64,000 bases of DNA from Micromonospora sp. U21 (GCF_018070045.1 NZ_JAGPYK010000026.1:1-64000); one strand, 5' to 3'; positions 16,658-25,666 are shown, counted from the first letter of the stretch. Notes: generated from the sequence alone by a model not told the origin. Numbers and translations are program-made.

Positions 16658-19045
16658 ATGAGACTCACGCTCGCCCGAAGGTACCGCGGCCTCGCGATGA
16701 CAACGAGCCTGGGGCTGGTCGTCGCGCTCGCGCTGACGGCCTCGTCCGCACCCCGGCCGGTCCAGGAGTCGCTGGCCACCAACTCGCCCACCGGTCCGAT
16801 GGAGATCCCCGACGAGTGGATGACCGCCCAGCGGATGAGCGACGGCAGCCGGGACCTCTCGGTGGCCAAGTACGCGAAGGCTCGCGGCGAGGCCCACGAT
16901 CTCAACCTGCGCACCCGCCTCCTCTACCGCGACCTGGCGCAGCGGAAGTGGAACTTCTTCGGGCCCAGCAACATCGGCGGCCGGGTCGTGGACATCGCCG
17001 TCGACCCGCAGGTCCCCGACCAGATCTTCATCGCCGCCGCCTCCGGCGGCGTCTGGAAGTCCGACGACGCCGGCGCCACGTTCGAGACGGCCTGGCCGGA
17101 CGACGGGACGCAGAGCATGGGCGCGGTCGCGATGACCAGCGACGGCGTCCTCTTCGCCGGCACCGGCGAGGCCCAGCCGGGTGGCGGCTCGATCACCTTC
17201 GGCGGCGACGGCATCTACCGCTCGAAGGACCGAGGCAAGACGTGGCGGCACGTCGGCCTGAAGGACAGCCACGCCATCGGCCGCTTCGCCATCGACCCGA
17301 GCAACGAGGACCGGATCTTCGCCGCCGCCAGCGGCAACCTCTTCGTACCGGGTGGCCAGCGCGGCGTCTACCTCTCGGAGAACGGTGGGAACAGCTGGAA
17401 GCAGGTGCTCGCGCCGCCGAACGCCACCACCGGCGCCACCGAGGTCGTCATCGACCCGAGCAACCCGCGCCGGATGTACGCGGCGATGTGGGACCACCTG
17501 CGCGAACCACATCAGCGCACCTACGGCGGGCTCGGCTCCAGCCTCTGGCGCTCCGACGACGCCGGCCGCACCTGGTCGCGGATGACCAACGGCCTGCCCA
17601 CCGACGCCGACCAGGGCCGCTGGGGCATCGCGGTCGCCCCGGACAACCCCCAGCGGCTGTACGCGTACGTCGGCACCGCACTCGGCCCGTTCCGCGCCTT
17701 CTACCGCTCTGACGACGGCGGCGACAGCTGGACGCAGACCCCGGTGACCGCCGGTCAGGCATCCCAGTCCACGTTCAGCTGGTGGTTCGGCAAGCTCTTC
17801 GTCGACCCCGGCAACTCCGATCACGTCTTCCTCACCGGGGTCAACCTGATGCGCTCGACGAACGGCGCGCAGAGCTTCTCGTCGGTGAGCGGCGTTCACG
17901 CCGACCAGCACGCGATGCGCTGGGACCCGAAGGTGCCCGGGCGGGTCTACCTGGGCAACGACGGCGGCCTCTACCGATCCGAGGCGAACGGCGCGAGCGG
18001 CTGGGTCAAGGCGACCTACGAGCCCTACACCCAGTTCTACACCGTGGACGTGGCGCAGACCGATCCGGTGTTGAAGGTCGGTGGCGCGCAGGACAACGGC
18101 TGCAATCGCGGCTACAACGGCGTCGGTGGCCCATGGAACGCCATCGGCTGCGGTGACGGCCTCCAGGTGGTCATCCACCCGCAGTTCCCGAACATCGTGT
18201 TCGGGTGCAGCCAGTACGGCTCCTGCTACCGGTCGGAGAACTCCGGCGGCACTCCCCGCCAGAGCATCGGCACCGGCCAGACGACCTCAGAGCGGCGCAA
18301 CTGGCTGACCCCGCTGCAGTTCGACCCGAGCGACCCGAACGTCATGTACTACGCCGGGAACATCCTCAACCGCTCGACGGACAACGGCCGCACCTGGACG
18401 CCGATCAGCCCGGACCTCACCGGCGGCGGCCCCAACGACCCGAACGGCTACCCGTGGGGCACCATCACCACCGTCGCCGCCGCGCCCACCGACGGCAACA
18501 AGCTCTACGTCGGCACCGACGACGGGAGGCTGTGGTGGACCGACGACCTCGGGCAGAACTGGCAGCAGGTCGACCCGGGGCAACTGCCCGGCACCTGGGT
18601 CACCCGGGTGGCGGTGAACCCCGCCGACAAGAACATCGCCTACGCCACCTTCTCCGCATTCCGGTCCGGTAGCGACCGGTCGCACGTGATGATGACCCGC
18701 GACGGCGGTCGTACCTGGAGCAACATCGGCCAGGGCCTGCCGGACGCGCCGGTGAACTTCGTCGTCCCGACCGCCGACGGCCTGCTGCTGGTCGGCACCG
18801 ACGTCGGGGTGTTCATGTCGGCGTGGAACGGTGGCGAGTGGGCGGCGCTGGGCACCAACCTGCCGCAGGCGGCCGTCATGTACCTGCGTTACCACGAGCC
18901 GAGCCGGCAGCTCACCGCGGCGACCTTCGGGCGGGGCGTCTACGACCTCACCGTGCCCCGCTGCCCCGCAGCGTCGACCAAGCTGCCGCTCAAGCGGACC
19001 GGTGTCGGCGTGATCGGCGTGCTCGCCTCCTGCCGAGCGGGCTGA
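16658..19045 (+). CDS. Secreted beta-propeller (sortilin/BNR-repeat) protein, 795 aa
   Basis: A large exported protein made of repeated beta-propeller blades. The signal peptide is MRLTLARRYRGLAMTTSLGLV followed by ALALTASSAP. After a linker come blades with the Asp-box/BNR and Vps10-like signature SxDxGxTW: VWKSDDAGATFE, IYRSKDRGKTWRHV, VYLSENGGNSWKQV, LWRSDDAGRTWSRM, FYRSDDGGDSWTQ, RSTDNGRTWTPIS, MTRDGGRTWSNI. At least nine blades are readable. Such proteins include xyloglucanase-like (GH74) and sortilin-like proteins; catalytic Asp residues of GH74 cannot be confirmed by eye. ATG 16658 follows ACAGGGAG and begins the signal peptide. It is followed by a strong terminator hairpin. Confidence 0.82.
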   Translation: MRLTLARRYRGLAMTTSLGLVVALALTASSAPRPVQESLATNSPTGPMEIPDEWMTAQRMSDGSRDLSVAKYAKARGEAHDLNLRTRLLYRDLAQRKWNFFGPSNIGGRVVDIAVDPQVPDQIFIAAASGGVWKSDDAGATFETAWPDDGTQSMGAVAMTSDGVLFAGTGEAQPGGGSITFGGDGIYRSKDRGKTWRHVGLKDSHAIGRFAIDPSNEDRIFAAASGNLFVPGGQRGVYLSENGGNSWKQVLAPPNATTGATEVVIDPSNPRRMYAAMWDHLREPHQRTYGGLGSSLWRSDDAGRTWSRMTNGLPTDADQGRWGIAVAPDNPQRLYAYVGTALGPFRAFYRSDDGGDSWTQTPVTAGQASQSTFSWWFGKLFVDPGNSDHVFLTGVNLMRSTNGAQSFSSVSGVHADQHAMRWDPKVPGRVYLGNDGGLYRSEANGASGWVKATYEPYTQFYTVDVAQTDPVLKVGGAQDNGCNRGYNGVGGPWNAIGCGDGLQVVIHPQFPNIVFGCSQYGSCYRSENSGGTPRQSIGTGQTTSERRNWLTPLQFDPSDPNVMYYAGNILNRSTDNGRTWTPISPDLTGGGPNDPNGYPWGTITTVAAAPTDGNKLYVGTDDGRLWWTDDLGQNWQQVDPGQLPGTWVTRVAVNPADKNIAYATFSAFRSGSDRSHVMMTRDGGRTWSNIGQGLPDAPVNFVVPTADGLLLVGTDVGVFMSAWNGGEWAALGTNLPQAAVMYLRYHEPSRQLTAATFGRGVYDLTVPRCPAASTKLPLKRTGVGVIGVLASCRAG

Positions 19046-19078
19046 TCAACCGGTAGTTCGTCGCGTCTGACGCGGCTC

Positions 19079-19112
19079 GCAGGCCACCTTCCGGACCCGG
19101 GAGGTGGCCTGC
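19079..19112 (+). terminator. Stem-loop terminator of the beta-propeller gene
   Basis: GCAGGCCACCT and AGGTGGCCTGC form a perfect 11-bp stem around a 12-nt loop, 33 nt after the stop codon. No U-tract follows. Confidence 0.65.
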
Positions 19113-19215
19113 TCGTTGACGCGCAACGCAGTCGACACCCGAAGCCCTTCGACTGGTCGGCCAACGCCCACCGACGGTGATCGGCCAGCCCAGCACGAGC
19201 CGGCTTCTCCGTGGC

Positions 19216-19883
19216 TAGTGCTCACCGCCGGCGCTTGTTCAGACTCGGCAGACCGCCGGACGCGGTCCGCACGCTGCCGTCCGGGTTGCTCCGGCCGGGC
19301 TTTTGTTGGGCCTCAGTCACCCGGCGCCCGGCCAGGTCGGAGGCACTCAGGTTGACGACGACCCGGTCTGACCGCCGCCAGCTCCGTAGGTGAGCCAGAG
19401 CTTGCTGGCTGTCGGCTGCGCCGGTCAACGCACGGATGGCCGGCATAGCCCTGGATGGGTCAGCGAGCAGGAGATGGGCGACATCGGCGGGGCTCAGCCG
19501 GTGTTGCGAGGCGTTGGCTACCGGCACGAGGAAGGCGTGGATCTTCCCGTTCCGGGACCACAGCCACACCGGCCGCTTGCCATCGCCGGCTCGCATCACC
19601 GGAGTTGTCGACGGGGTAGCTGGTCTGGACGACGGCGTGAACGAGGCCGGCTTGGCCGAGATGTGGGCTTGCAGAGCGGCCGGCGGCTGCACTCGTCGCC
19701 GCGACTGTGCCGGGACGTCGACAGTCGGGCAGGACGAGGCCGCCCCTTGCGACGACCTGCCCGCGCCAGATTGCGGCGGCTCGGTCGGGACCGCTTGCCG
19801 TTCCCCCACGAACCAGCCGGCGAATTCCCACTGCTCCGGCGTGAACCTGACCGGGATGATCTCGGTCAGGTCTGGTGCCGACG
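19216..19883. repeat. 668-bp direct repeat, copy 1
   Basis: This block matches 24071-24738 with the same length and no visible insertions or deletions, apart from scattered substitutions. It covers the C-terminal two-thirds of a minus-strand gene. Outside the block the two loci are unrelated. The copies lie 4.85 kb apart in direct orientation and could recombine to delete the peptidase between them. Confidence 0.85.
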
Positions 19884-20109
19884 TGTCCCACTGGTCTGCG
19901 GTGCTGATCCGCCCGATGGGGCTCACACACCGCACGACGAGGTGCGCGCCTTCCCGTTCGAGTTGCAGACTGAACGGCTGCTGCCGCCCGCCGGTGAAGA
20001 CGACCGTGCCGAGGAGCGCGCCGTCTCCGGGTTGGTTCCGCTCCCACTCGACCGCGAGGCCGGGCAGTACCACGCGTGCCAGCGCGTTGAAGCGCTTGAG
20101 CTGCTCCAT
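19222..20109 (-). CDS. Unknown two-part protein, 295 aa (paralogue of the 24-kb gene)
   Basis: No named family is recognised. The N-terminal 110 residues (from MEQLKRFNALARVV to the DLTEIIPVRF junction) resemble a small beta-rich domain. A segment VRFTPEQWEFAGWFVGERQ follows, then a Ser/Pro/Gln-rich linker, then a C-terminal alpha/beta domain (KRPVWLWSRNGKIHAFLVP; DVAHLLLADPSRAMPAIRALTG; RRSDRVVVNLSASDLAGRRV). The C-terminal two-thirds is shared with the gene at 24077-24919, while the N-terminal part is different. The start is uncertain: the frame stays open to 20292, but ATG 20109 is the first plausible codon that does not overlap the hydrolase remnant. Its 5' end may have been altered by the rearrangement next to it. 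Confidence 0.55.
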   Translation of the reverse strand: MEQLKRFNALARVVLPGLAVEWERNQPGDGALLGTVVFTGGRQQPFSLQLEREGAHLVVRCVSPIGRISTADQWDTSAPDLTEIIPVRFTPEQWEFAGWFVGERQAVPTEPPQSGAGRSSQGAASSCPTVDVPAQSRRRVQPPAALQAHISAKPASFTPSSRPATPSTTPVMRAGDGKRPVWLWSRNGKIHAFLVPVANASQHRLSPADVAHLLLADPSRAMPAIRALTGAADSQQALAHLRSWRRSDRVVVNLSASDLAGRRVTEAQQKPGRSNPDGSVRTASGGLPSLNKRRR

Positions 20110-20199
20110 GGCGCGCGTCTCGTCCACCGCCAGCGGCCGGTCCTGCCCATCGAGGTGCTCGGGGCGTACGGGAAAGGCGGTCCGGAGCGGTTCGGCCGG

Positions 20200-20475
20200 C
20201 GGCGGGCGGGGCAGCGCAACGATGACGCAGCGGCCGTCTACTACTCGGCCGGGGCCGTCGACCCGGAGGCTGTCAGGTCCGCCCTCGGTCACCTTCAGGC
20301 GCCGGTCTTGCTGCTCGCCGGCGAGTACGACGTCGGGCGCCCGCCGAAGCGCGCCGCCGAGTACGCCGGCCTGTTCCCGCGGGCCGAGTTAGCGGTGCAG
20401 CCGGGCGCCGGGCACTATCCGTGGCTCGACGATCCGGAGTGGTTCGTGGAGACGATGGCCGGATTCCTGCGTTGA
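20200..20475 (+). pseudogene. C-terminal fragment of an alpha/beta hydrolase
   Basis: The frame encodes the end of an alpha/beta-fold hydrolase: AGQRNDDAAAVYYSAG, then LQAPVLLLAGEYDVGRPPKRAAEYAGLFPRAELAV carrying the acid-residue strand, and QPGAGHYPWLDDPEWF with the catalytic His. The nucleophile elbow and N-terminal 180 or so residues are missing. The 5' break at about 20200 coincides with the N-terminus of the oppositely oriented repeat gene, so a rearrangement replaced the front of this gene. The 3' end and its terminator are intact. Confidence 0.75.
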
Positions 20476-20480
20476 GCGGT

Positions 20481-20514
20481 GACGGCCGCGGCGCCCAGGA
20501 GCGCCGCGGCCGTC
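20481..20514. terminator. Strong bidirectional stem-loop
   Basis: GACGGCCGCGGCGC and GCGCCGCGGCCGTC form a perfect 14-bp stem with a 6-nt loop (CCAGGA). It lies between the convergent hydrolase remnant and the M14 peptidase. Confidence 0.75.
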
Positions 20515-20532
20515 CCTACCTGCCGTGATTCG

Positions 20533-22965
20533 TCAGCTGGTCGGCAGGACCGCCTGGCCCTTGCGGTAGTTCTTGCCGCTGCCGTCCGGGGTGTAGTTGT
20601 TCTCGACGTTGCCGGCCGAGTCGACCGAGAACCAGTTGATCCGGGTGCCGGCCGGGATCGTCAGGGTCTCCCCACCCTCGCGGATGCCCGCCGAGCCGTA
20701 GAGCGTCGACGAGTACGTCGGCGTAGCGCCGTCGAGGGTGTAGAAGACCGAGGCGGGCTCGGAGACGCCGAAGGTCACGTTCACCATGCCCGGTGTCGAG
20801 CTGGGGGCGACGGTGAGGGTGCTCTCCGGGCGGGTCCGGTCCTTGGCGAAGTCCCGGGCTACCCGCATCAGCTCGACCAGGCCATTGGAGAACTCCATCG
20901 CCTCGGCGTGCGCCTCCTCCCAGTTCGGTTGGAAGGACGTGCCGACCTCGAAGTTCCAGGCGTAGATGCCGTACTTGTACCAGAGCATGTCGCCGGAGTT
21001 GCCCGCCGCCGAGTAGAGCACGTCGGAGATCGGGCCCGTGCGGGCCGGGGTGACCGCCATGTTCCGGTGCTGCTTGATGGCGGTCAGGATCCGCGAGGAC
21101 GCACCCCAGAAGGCCGACTCCTCGGCCAGCGTCGGCCGCGGCGCCGAGGTCCGGTCCGGCAGGGCGTACGCGCCCGGCGACCACATGAAGTAGTTCCCGG
21201 AGGAGTGCAGGTTCATCGAGAACTTGATGTTGGGGCGGGCAGCCAGCCAGTCGACATTGCGGTTCTCCGGCTCGGAGAGCTCGCTCGGCCCGGCGTAGGT
21301 GCCGCTGGTGCAGCTGCTCGACGCGCCCGAGTACCCGTCGAAGAGGCTGTACTCGGTGTAGTTGCGGTTGTTGTCGACGCCCCACGAGTCCCGGCCGAGG
21401 AAGTCTGCGGCCCCGGTCGACGGGCAGTGGTTGGTCATGTTCTTGCGCTGCGAGTTGAAGTCGTGGAAGGAGTAGTGGCCGCCGTCCGGGTTGACCGACG
21501 GGGCGATCCAGATGTCCAGGTTGTTCAGCAGCTGCTTGGTCTGCCCGTCGTGCGCGTAGTTGCGCAGCAACCGCTCGGCGGTTTCGACGGCGACCAGCGG
21601 CGGCACCCACTCCCGCGCGTGCTCCTGCGCGTAGGCGAGCACCCCGGGCTTCGAACCGTCCCTAACCTTGCCGATCCGGATCGCGTACACCGGGTGCGGA
21701 TCGCGGGAGACAGAAGCCGGCGCACTCAGGTCGTCGGTGAGCGGGGTCCGCGCCGCCGGCGCGACCACGCCGTTGCCCGGGCTGCCGCGATAGGTGTACG
21801 CCTTGACCAGCGACCCGGCTGCGGCGTTGAGCGCCGCGACGACCTCGGCGGCGGTGCTGGTCACCGCGCCCGCGCCGTCGGTACCGAGGGCCACCCGGAT
21901 GGCCTTACCGCTCACGGTCACCGCCAGCGCCGCGTTGCCGGCGCCCGGGTTCACCAGCTCCACCGAGATGTCGTTGCCACCCTGGTGCCCCCAGGCCAGG
22001 GAGTCCACCGCGACCCGGCTGGCGTTGGCGCTGCCGAGGACGGCCTGGGCGTGCCGCCGGTAGCCGTTGGTCTTGTACGGCAGCTCGACGATCTCGGCCA
22101 GGTTGGGGAACTCGGCGGCGAGCTGGTGGATCCGGGCGTACAGCTCGGTCGGGGTGAGGTAGCTGGTGACGAAGTCCTTCTGGTAGCCCGGTCCCTCCGG
22201 GCTGGTCTCCGGGGTGGGCAGCCACTCCTGCACCTTGACCTCGGCCACGTCCCCGGTGGGGCTGGTGATCCGGATACGGTCCGGCCGGCTGGTCACCGCC
22301 GAGGCACCACGGTGGTAGAGGTAGACGCCGGCGTCGACGAAGCGGGAGATGGTCTGCGTGCCGCCGGAGCCGATCACGGTGCCCGGCCCACTGTCCCGCT
22401 CGACGGTGAGCGTGTTGCTGGCCGTCTGGCCCTGCGCCCACTTCGCCTCGACGGAGAGGACCTGGCTGGCACCAGAGGTGTAGTAGTCCGCGCGGATGAT
22501 CTTGATGTCGGAGACGTCCGGAGCGGTCGGGTCGGCCGCAGCGGCGGCGAACTCCCGGTTCTCGGCGAGGTGCGCGGCGATGGTCGACTCGCGCTCCTCG
22601 ACGCGGGCCCGGGCGTCCTCGGGGCGATGCAGCACGTCGCCGAGGGTGAAGCCGGCCGCAGTCAGCCGGGCGGCTTCGCTCGGCGTGAGCACCGCGTGCG
22701 CGACCACGCCGTTCTCCGAGCGTTCGACATGGTGGTCGAGGTCCACTCCGGTGGCGACCAGCGCGTCCAGCTCCGCGGTGCCGGCGAGCAGCACCTCCAC
22801 GACGTTCGCCGGCTCACCGGCGACCGGGCCGGAATCGGCCGGCGCGGCGGCGTCGGGCGCGGTCGCCGAGGCCGGACTGACCAGCAGCACGACGGCCATA
22901 GCGGCGGCCAGCGCCGCCGGGACCGGGAGACGGCGTCGCCACCGCGCGGGTAGGGATTTCGGCAT
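20533..22965 (-). CDS. Secreted M14 zinc carboxypeptidase, 810 aa
   Basis: An exported metallo-carboxypeptidase. The signal peptide (MPKSLPARWRRRLPVPAALA, then MAVVLLVSPASATA) is followed by a pro-region with ELDALVATGVDLDHHV-type repeats. The peptidase M14 domain has the HxxE zinc motif in QEHAREWVP (about residue 450), substrate-binding NPDGG and NNRNY segments, the third zinc ligand in NLHSSGNYF, and the catalytic Glu in WNFEVGTSF. The C-terminal 90 residues are a chitobiase/Ig-like domain (YTLDGATPTYSSTLYGSA). A 150-residue beta insertion between pro-region and catalytic core is larger than in classical carboxypeptidases. It is typical of the large actinobacterial forms. ATG 22965 begins the signal peptide; a longer frame to 23214 has none. 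Confidence 0.87.
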   Translation of the reverse strand: MPKSLPARWRRRLPVPAALAAAMAVVLLVSPASATAPDAAAPADSGPVAGEPANVVEVLLAGTAELDALVATGVDLDHHVERSENGVVAHAVLTPSEAARLTAAGFTLGDVLHRPEDARARVEERESTIAAHLAENREFAAAAADPTAPDVSDIKIIRADYYTSGASQVLSVEAKWAQGQTASNTLTVERDSGPGTVIGSGGTQTISRFVDAGVYLYHRGASAVTSRPDRIRITSPTGDVAEVKVQEWLPTPETSPEGPGYQKDFVTSYLTPTELYARIHQLAAEFPNLAEIVELPYKTNGYRRHAQAVLGSANASRVAVDSLAWGHQGGNDISVELVNPGAGNAALAVTVSGKAIRVALGTDGAGAVTSTAAEVVAALNAAAGSLVKAYTYRGSPGNGVVAPAARTPLTDDLSAPASVSRDPHPVYAIRIGKVRDGSKPGVLAYAQEHAREWVPPLVAVETAERLLRNYAHDGQTKQLLNNLDIWIAPSVNPDGGHYSFHDFNSQRKNMTNHCPSTGAADFLGRDSWGVDNNRNYTEYSLFDGYSGASSSCTSGTYAGPSELSEPENRNVDWLAARPNIKFSMNLHSSGNYFMWSPGAYALPDRTSAPRPTLAEESAFWGASSRILTAIKQHRNMAVTPARTGPISDVLYSAAGNSGDMLWYKYGIYAWNFEVGTSFQPNWEEAHAEAMEFSNGLVELMRVARDFAKDRTRPESTLTVAPSSTPGMVNVTFGVSEPASVFYTLDGATPTYSSTLYGSAGIREGGETLTIPAGTRINWFSVDSAGNVENNYTPDGSGKNYRKGQAVLPTS

Positions 22966-23213
22966 GGTGATGTCTGCCCTTCTGGCTACTCGGCCTGATG
23001 GCCGTAGGAGATGGCCGAGGGGCACGCCCGGGGTACGCGGCTCCATCCGTTGGGTCGCGCGCGGTCGTTGCGGCAACCGAGCGCGCGACACGCTGACAAA
23101 GGGAAGGTGACGTCGTCCGGCTCCGTCGCCTCGACAGGACCCGCATCGCCGAATTGCGGAGCGTCGAACGATGGTGACGGAGGCTCTCCGGTGACAGTTG
23201 GTGGACTGAAACA

Positions 23214-23243
23214 ATCCTCAGCTGTCACAGCGTGAACTGTCAA
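23214..23243 (-). promoter_or_regulatory. Candidate promoter for the M14 peptidase
   Basis: On the minus strand TTGACA (23243-23238) is followed after 18 bp by GAGGAT (23219-23214), a fair -35/-10 pair. It would give a 5' leader of about 240 nt before ATG 22965. A GTGACAG/CTGTCAC inverted repeat overlaps the spacer region and may be an operator. No gene is seen between the peptidase start and this site. Confidence 0.35.
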
Positions 23244-23319
23244 TCCTCTGCTGGGCCCGTTGACTCTCGGGCGGTAGTCCTCACCGAACACGCCGAAGAG
23301 GTGGGGTAGGTGGGGCGGT

Positions 23320-23956
23320 CCCGCGCCACGCCCAGCCGGGGCCCGTCGTACCCAGCATCCGCGACAATCCATACGTCCGGACCACCGGACTGCCACTGCC
23401 CGGCAGCGATCAGCCGCTGCACCACGTCCCGCAACTGGCCGGCGGTGACCGTGGCAGCACCGGCGCCAGGCGCCAGCCGCCGGGCGTCCAACGGCGCGGT
23501 CCACGAGGTGCGCCCGGTCTCCAGGGCGGTGACCAACGAGTACGGCCAGCCCGGAACGCCGATGTGGGTGTCCTTGCCGCGTCCGTAGTTGTGGCACAGC
23601 ACCCGCTCCGGGCAGGTGTGTGCCTCCGGCCGCAGCCAGCAGGTCACGTCCACCGCCAGGCCGATCCGCCCGTCCGCGGCCCGCGGCAGCGGCACCGCCG
23701 CCACTGCGGTCCGCAGCCGCGCGATGTCGATCCGGCCGCGGTTCAACGCCGCGTACAGCGAGCCGTGACCGCGGCGGTGCTCACCCACCAGCGACAATTC
23801 CACGAGGGACCGCACCGGCGCGTCCGCGCACAACAGCGCGTCTGTCAGCTCGAACAACGCGTCCTCGCGAGCGGTCAGACAACGGTGGAACGCGCGCCGG
23901 AACGTGGCCAGCCGCCCGACCTCGTCGGTCGTCCCGGCATCGTGCACACTGATCAC
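23320..23956 (-). pseudogene. DDE transposase (IS701-like), 3'-truncated
   Basis: The N-terminal 210 residues of a DDE-type transposase of the large actinobacterial IS701-like group. It shows LATFRRAFHRCLTAREDALFELTDALL, DGRIGLAVDVTCWLRP with the first catalytic Asp, HNYGRGKDTHIGVPGWPYS and WIVADAGYDGPRL with the second Asp. A full protein is about 450-480 aa and continues with LP.QVLGR-type sequence. Here the reading breaks off at about 23320 into unrelated sequence, losing the catalytic Glu. The remnant is therefore inactive. It abuts the peptidase promoter region, so its insertion or decay may have reshaped that promoter. Confidence 0.75.
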
Positions 23957-23959
23957 CAG

Positions 23960-24018
23960 ACAGCCCTTGGTTCTCGATCTTCTTCCCTAGACAAGAGGAA
24001 TGATCGATCAAGGGCTGT
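23960..24018. repeat. 10-bp inverted repeat at the 5' side of the transposase remnant
   Basis: ACAGCCCTTG (23960-23969) and CAAGGGCTGT (24009-24018) are exact inverse complements, with CGATC/GATCGATC pairing just inside. They sit directly upstream of the truncated transposase start. They could be the surviving terminal repeat of that element inserted next to a relative, or an element-borne regulatory hairpin. Confidence 0.5.
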
Positions 24019-24070
24019 CCCCATGATCAGCCGGGGTCGATGCCGCCGCCCAGCAGGTTAAAGATCAAGT

Positions 24071-24738
24071 TAGTGCTCAGCGCCGGCGGTTGTTCAGACT
24101 CGGCAGACCGCCGGACACGGTCCGCACGCTGCCGTCCGGGTTGCTCCGGCCGGGCTTTTGTTGGGCCTCCGTCACCCGCCGCCCGGCCAGGTCGGAGGCA
24201 CTCAGGTTGACGACGACCCGGTCTGACCGCCGCCAGTTCCGTAGGTGAGCCAGAGCTAGCTGACTGTCGGCGATGCCGGTCAGCGCACGAATCGCCGGCA
24301 TGGCCCTGGTCACGTCTGCGAGCAGGAGATGGGCGACGTCGGCTGGGCTCAGATTGCGCGGTGAGGCGTTGCCCGCCGAAACGAGAGACCCGTGGATCTC
24401 CCCATTCTCAAGCCACAGCCACACCGGCCGCTTGCCATCGCCGGCCCGCATCACCGGAGTTGTCGACGGGGTAACTGGTCTAGACGACGGCGTGGACGAG
24501 GCCGGCTTGGCCGAGAGGTGGGCTTGCAGAGCGGCCGGCGGCCGCGCTCGTCGCCGCGACTGTGCCGGGACGTCGACAATTGAGCGAGGCAAGGCCGCCC
24601 CTCCCGACGACGTCCCCGCGCCGGATTGCGGCGACTCGGTCGGGACCGCCTGCCGTTCCCCCACGAACCAGCCGGCGAATTCCCACTGCTCCGGCGTGAA
24701 CCTGACCGGGATGACCTCGGTCAGGTGCGGTGCCGACG
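24071..24738. repeat. 668-bp direct repeat, copy 2
   Basis: This copy matches 19216-19883 in the same orientation. It contains the shared C-terminal two-thirds of the paralogous minus-strand genes, including their stop codons. The similarity begins at TAGTGCTCA just downstream of the stop and ends at GCCGACG within the coding region. Confidence 0.85.
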
Positions 24739-24919
24739 GGCCCTGAACGGTGAGTTGCGCGCGTCGCTTCGCATGGTCGGCCGCGGTGAGTGACCCGATG
24801 TCGAGGATCGCGGCCAGCGGTATCCGTCTGACGTAGGTCCTCGGCCACGGCAGTAACCGCCAACGCCGGAGGGCAAGGTGCTCCTCCTCGAACCAGGCGT
24901 CCCAACGCTGAGCGACCAT
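24077..24919 (-). CDS. Unknown two-part protein, 280 aa (paralogue of the 19-kb gene)
   Basis: The C-terminal part is nearly the same as in the 19222-20109 protein: VRFTPEQWEFAGWFVGERQA, a Ser/Pro linker, KRPVWLWLENGEIHGSLV, DVAHLLLADVTRAMPAIR and DRVVVNLSASDLAGRRV. The first 80 residues are different (MVAQRWDAWFEEEHLALRRW...YVRRIPLAAILDIGSLTAADHAKRRAQLTV) and look like a small PH-like beta domain. ATG 24919 is chosen over 24964 because GGGAGGTGACGGGG precedes it. I cannot give a function. The swap of N-terminal domains on a conserved tail suggests modular exchange, as in effector or signalling families. Confidence 0.65.
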   Translation of the reverse strand: MVAQRWDAWFEEEHLALRRWRLLPWPRTYVRRIPLAAILDIGSLTAADHAKRRAQLTVQGPSAPHLTEVIPVRFTPEQWEFAGWFVGERQAVPTESPQSGAGTSSGGAALPRSIVDVPAQSRRRARPPAALQAHLSAKPASSTPSSRPVTPSTTPVMRAGDGKRPVWLWLENGEIHGSLVSAGNASPRNLSPADVAHLLLADVTRAMPAIRALTGIADSQLALAHLRNWRRSDRVVVNLSASDLAGRRVTEAQQKPGRSNPDGSVRTVSGGLPSLNNRRR

Positions 24920-25115
24920 CCCCGTCACCTCCCGTGCTGCGCACGTTAGCGGCGTGATGATCACGACAGCACTCGGCTCAACGGCCAGTTGAGATGACGG
25001 ATCATCTGGTTGTGTCAGCGATGCAGGCGGCGCGAGCAGTCGTCATCGTGACGGCCGCGGAGCACCGGGCACCGACTACTGGTGGCGAAGGAACTGCCGG
25101 CCCTCTCGGGGACGG

Positions 25116-25367
25116 TCATCTACGCAGCCGGCGGGCGCAGGGGCCGTCGTGGCGGTCGCGGAGGAGACAGCGCCGGCCGCCAGGTAGTCGCAGGTCGCAG
25201 AAGACCCGGTGCCGGAGGAACTGCTGGTCCTCTTCGGAGACGGTGGTCTCCCCCGGGTCAGCCATCGGGAGCACCAGCATCCACCGCCCGATGACCCGGG
25301 CCAGGCGTTGTGCGGCAGACAGGTCGCTGGCAACCACGGGCAGGTGGATGACGTACCGCTGGCTCAT
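25116..25367 (-). CDS. Small hypothetical protein, 83 aa
   Basis: A short basic protein (SQRYVIHLPVVASDLSAAQ; WMLVLPMADPGETTVSEEDQ; CDLRLPGGRRCLLRDRHDGPC). The paired CDLRLPGGRRCLLRDRHDGPCxxR motif with three Cys and a His is reminiscent of a small zinc-binding knot. I do not recognise a family. ATG 25367 overlaps the stop of the DivIVA-like gene (ATGA), so the two are translationally coupled and probably act together. Confidence 0.6.
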   Translation of the reverse strand: MSQRYVIHLPVVASDLSAAQRLARVIGRWMLVLPMADPGETTVSEEDQQFLRHRVFCDLRLPGGRRCLLRDRHDGPCARRLRR

Positions 25368-25666
25368 CTCGTGTTGTCCCGCTCGTTGCGGGCACGGGCC
25401 TGGTCGGTCTGCCAGCGGCGCAGCGCGTTTTTGATCCGGACAGTCTCGAGGCGGCTCTCGGCGAGAGCGGCGTAGACGGCGGCCATGTCGACGGCGACCC
25501 GGTCGAGGAAGGCGTACACGTCGTCGGGGTTCAGACCGCGACGGCCGAGCCCGGTCGGCGCGAAGCGGCGCTCACGCACCTGCCACGGCAGCAGGCTGGT
25601 GTACGCGGTGGAGCGATACGTCGTACCACCGCTCGACGGCCCTGGTCGCTGGTTTCTGGCGTTCAT
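25364..25666 (-). CDS. DivIVA-domain small protein, 100 aa
   Basis: After a Ser/Thr-rich N-terminus (about 30 residues) the protein has LLPWQVRERRFAPTGLGRRGLNPDDVYAFLDRVAVDMAAVY. This matches the DivIVA N-terminal membrane-targeting and dimerisation motif (FxxxxxGRRGYDxxxVDxFLDRV). A coiled-coil helix (ESRLETVRIKNALRRWQTD) follows. It is much shorter than cell-division DivIVA/Wag31, so it is one of the small DivIVA-domain proteins common in actinomycete accessory regions. ATG 25666 follows GGAAGGCAGG. It forms a two-gene operon with the 83-aa gene. Confidence 0.75.
   Translation of the reverse strand: MNARNQRPGPSSGGTTYRSTAYTSLLPWQVRERRFAPTGLGRRGLNPDDVYAFLDRVAVDMAAVYAALAESRLETVRIKNALRRWQTDQARARNERDNTR

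Noticed and set aside
20479-22953. An 824-codon open frame opposite the M14 peptidase
   Set aside because: Arg/Gly/Val/Asp-rich antisense frame typical of high-GC DNA; the minus strand encodes a complete recognisable peptidase.
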